In this document: positions 5,417 to 6,957 of the stretch, piece after piece
Layout: every line of letters starts with the position of its first letter
Position numbering within the stretch: position 1 is the stretch's first letter
Source: Cupriavidus sp.
GTDB taxonomy: Bacteria; Pseudomonadota; Gammaproteobacteria; Burkholderiales; Burkholderiaceae
NCBI GenBank assembly: GCA_013362725.1
Contig: JABFVP010000463.1
Location: 1-6,957, forward strand
Direction: 5' to 3'
Length of the DNA stretch: 6,957 bases
Position numbers and translations under genes: made by a program
Notes under the pieces: generated by a model
The model's database searches: none
The model's input: only the letters and a program-made list of their open reading frames with translations
What the model was told of the DNA's origin: nothing

Positions 5417-5422
5417 TATACT
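5417..5422 (+). promoter_or_regulatory. Possible -10 box for the ctpA-like protease gene
   Basis: TATACT matches five of six consensus -10 positions and lies about 90 bases upstream of the protease ATG, downstream of the gpmA hairpin. No good -35 box is seen at normal spacing. A second weak candidate, CATAAT, is at 5461-5466. Low confidence. Confidence 0.3.
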
Positions 5423-5513
5423 GTCGGACAAACCGCCCCGCGCCGGGCGGCCGCAGCCGGCATAATCCCCATACCGTACACCCGTACTTCGCGTACAAGT
5501 TCAGGCAGCCCTC

Positions 5514-6957
5514 ATGCGCAAGACGCTCAAGAACATCAGCCTAGTTTCTGTCGGCCTCGTCGCCGGCGTGCTCGCCACGCTGCAGATTTCGGCGACCGCG
5601 CAGAATTCATCGGGGCCCCTGCCGCTGGACCAGTTGCGGCTGATGGCCGATATCTTCGGGCAGATCAAGCGCGAGTACGTGGAGCCGGTCGATGACAAGA
5701 AGCTGCTGACCGAAGCCATCAAGGGCATGGTCGCCAGCCTCGACCCGCATTCGTCCTACCTGGACGAGAAGGATTTCAAGGAACTGCAGGAAGGCACGCG
5801 CGGCCGCTTTGCCGGCCTGGGCATCGAGATCTCGCAGGAAGAAGGCCTGGTCAAGGTGATCAACCCGATCGAGGACACGCCGGCCTTCCGCGCCGGCATC
5901 CAGCCCGGCGACCTGATCACCCGTATCGACGACAAGCCCGTGCGCGGCCTGCCGCTGGAGCAGGCGGTCAAGCGCATGCGCGGCGAGCCCGGCACCAAGG
6001 TCACGCTGACGATCTACCGCAAGAGCGAGGAACGCACCTTCCCGGTCTCGATCACGCGCGCCGAAATCCGCGTGCAGTCGGTCAAGGCCAAGATGCTGGA
6101 CAACAATATCGGCTGGATCCGCCTGACCAGCTTCCAGGAACGCACCATTTCCGACCTGGCGCGCAAGCTCGCCGAGCTGGCGCAGAAGAACCCCAACATG
6201 AAGGGTCTGGTGCTGGACCTGCGCAACAACGGCGGCGGCGTGCTGCAGGGCGCGGTCGGCGTGGCCGCGGCATTCCTGCCGGAAGATGCCACGGTGGTGT
6301 CGACCAACGGCCAGGTGCCCGATGCCAAGCGCGTGTACAAGGCAACGTACAACAACTACCGCCTGTCGTCGCTGGAAGATGATCCGCTCAAGGACCTGCC
6401 CGCGCTCTACAAGAAGATCCCGATGGTGGTGCTGACCAACGCCTACTCCGCCTCGGCCTCCGAGATCGTCGCCGGCGCGCTGCAGGATCACCACCGCGCC
6501 CAGATCATGGGCAAGACCACCTTCGGCAAGGGCTCGGTGCAGACGGTGCGCCCGCTCACCAACGACACCGGCATCAAGCTGACCATCGCGTACTACTACA
6601 CGCCGAGCGGCAAGTCGATCCAGGCCAAGGGCATCCGCCCGGATATCCCGGTCGACCAGAACCCCGAAGGCGACCCGGACGACGCGCTGATCACGCGCGA
6701 GATCGACACCGAGCGCCACCTGCACAACAAGCAGGAATCGGAAGAGCCGGAAATGACCGAGCGCGAGCAGCGCCGCGTCGAGGAACTGCGCCGCCTGGAA
6801 GAAGAGAACGCCAAGAAGAGTCCGGAAGAGCGCGAAAAAGAGCGCCGCAAGAAGCCAGTGGAATTCGGCTCGGCGGACGACTTCATGCTGCAGCAGGCTA
6901 TCGCCCAGCTCAACGGCCAGCCGGTCAAGCGCTCCAAGTCGAAGCTCGAGACCAACC
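5514..6957 (+). CDS. ctpA: C-terminal processing protease, S41 family (CtpA-like), 3' end outside window
   Basis: The frame is open from ATG 5514 to the window edge, giving 481 residues with no stop. S41 proteases cleave envelope proteins near their C-termini and act in the periplasm. Residues 1-29 are a signal peptide or anchor: basic R-K-T-L-K, hydrophobic 9-23, and A-T-A before Gln30. The N-terminal segment includes IFGQIKREYVEPVDDKKL (47-64) and MVASLDPHSSYLDE (72-85). A PDZ domain spans about 95-180, with the carboxylate-binding loop near FAGLGIEI (99-106). The catalytic core shows VLDLRNNGGGVLQGAV (233-248), the nucleophile Ser314 in YSASASEIVAGALQDH (311-326), and Lys339 with Gln343 in TTFGKGSVQ (335-343). 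The Ser-Lys spacing of 25 matches E. coli Prc and Bacillus CtpB. Beyond about residue 400 comes a highly charged Glu/Arg/Lys stretch (407-448), then FGSADDFMLQQAIAQLNG (451-468), which usually lies close to the family C-terminus. The Shine-Dalgarno sequence is weak. It follows gpmA and is probably separately terminated from it. Confidence 0.95.
   Translation, partial: MRKTLKNISLVSVGLVAGVLATLQISATAQNSSGPLPLDQLRLMADIFGQIKREYVEPVDDKKLLTEAIKGMVASLDPHSSYLDEKDFKELQEGTRGRFAGLGIEISQEEGLVKVINPIEDTPAFRAGIQPGDLITRIDDKPVRGLPLEQAVKRMRGEPGTKVTLTIYRKSEERTFPVSITRAEIRVQSVKAKMLDNNIGWIRLTSFQERTISDLARKLAELAQKNPNMKGLVLDLRNNGGGVLQGAVGVAAAFLPEDATVVSTNGQVPDAKRVYKATYNNYRLSSLEDDPLKDLPALYKKIPMVVLTNAYSASASEIVAGALQDHHRAQIMGKTTFGKGSVQTVRPLTNDTGIKLTIAYYYTPSGKSIQAKGIRPDIPVDQNPEGDPDDALITREIDTERHLHNKQESEEPEMTEREQRRVEELRRLEEENAKKSPEEREKERRKKPVEFGSADDFMLQQAIAQLNGQPVKRSKSKLETN

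Noticed and set aside
5607..6725. 372-codon minus-strand open frame opposite the S41 protease
   Set aside because: It mirrors the codon positions of a protease with all catalytic motifs in place; the translation has no recognisable domain and is a GC-driven shadow.
1..6957. CRISPR arrays, tRNA or rRNA genes, insertion sequences, phage or defence genes
   Set aside because: I saw no regularly spaced repeats, no tRNA cloverleaf or T-loop motif, no transposase or terminal inverted repeats, and no defence-family proteins; every sizeable open region is explained by housekeeping genes.

Overview
The window is a GC-rich piece of ordinary proteobacterial chromosome. Its content and order (comF, trmL, gpsA, secB, grxC, a rhodanese, gpmA and a C-terminal processing protease, plus a Bug-type periplasmic receptor) fit a betaproteobacterium of the Burkholderiaceae, most likely Cupriavidus or Ralstonia. 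This placement rests on recognising protein families, gene order and base composition, not on any search. Coding density is high: no gap exceeds about 205 bases, and I see no RNA gene, insertion sequence, phage gene or CRISPR array.

Layout from left to right. Bases 1-189 (+) hold the end of a ComF-family phosphoribosyltransferase, followed by trmL (277-747, +), a tRNA wobble methyltransferase. Converging on trmL with a 16-base gap is a run of minus-strand genes, which read from right to left are: membrane-anchored rhodanese (4385-3972), grxC (3893-3636), secB (3431-2913), gpsA (2798-1782) and a Bug/TctC-like receptor (1741-764). Diverging from the rhodanese on the plus strand are gpmA (4588-5334) and a ctpA-like S41 protease (5514 to beyond the window end).

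The central block is the betaproteobacterial version of the neighbourhood that in Escherichia coli reads yibN-grxC-secB-gpsA-cysE with trmL beside it and a phosphoglycerate mutase diverging from yibN. Two things differ. The mutase is the cofactor-dependent GpmA rather than the cofactor-independent GpmI, and the place next to gpsA held by cysE in E. coli is held by an orphan solute receptor. The shared themes are thiol and sulfur handling (rhodanese, glutaredoxin), protein export and envelope maintenance (SecB, the protease), and the branch from glycolysis to phospholipid (GpmA, GpsA).

Regulatory structure visible by eye includes a perfect TATAAT box for the rhodanese operon in an AT-rich island shared with the divergent gpmA side. 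There is an intrinsic terminator behind secB, a perfect 12-bp inverted repeat in the gpsA leader, and a 10-bp GC-only hairpin behind gpmA. I found no convincing undescribed system. The points most worth a second look are the gpsA leader palindrome, the inserted Bug receptor and the divergent promoter island.
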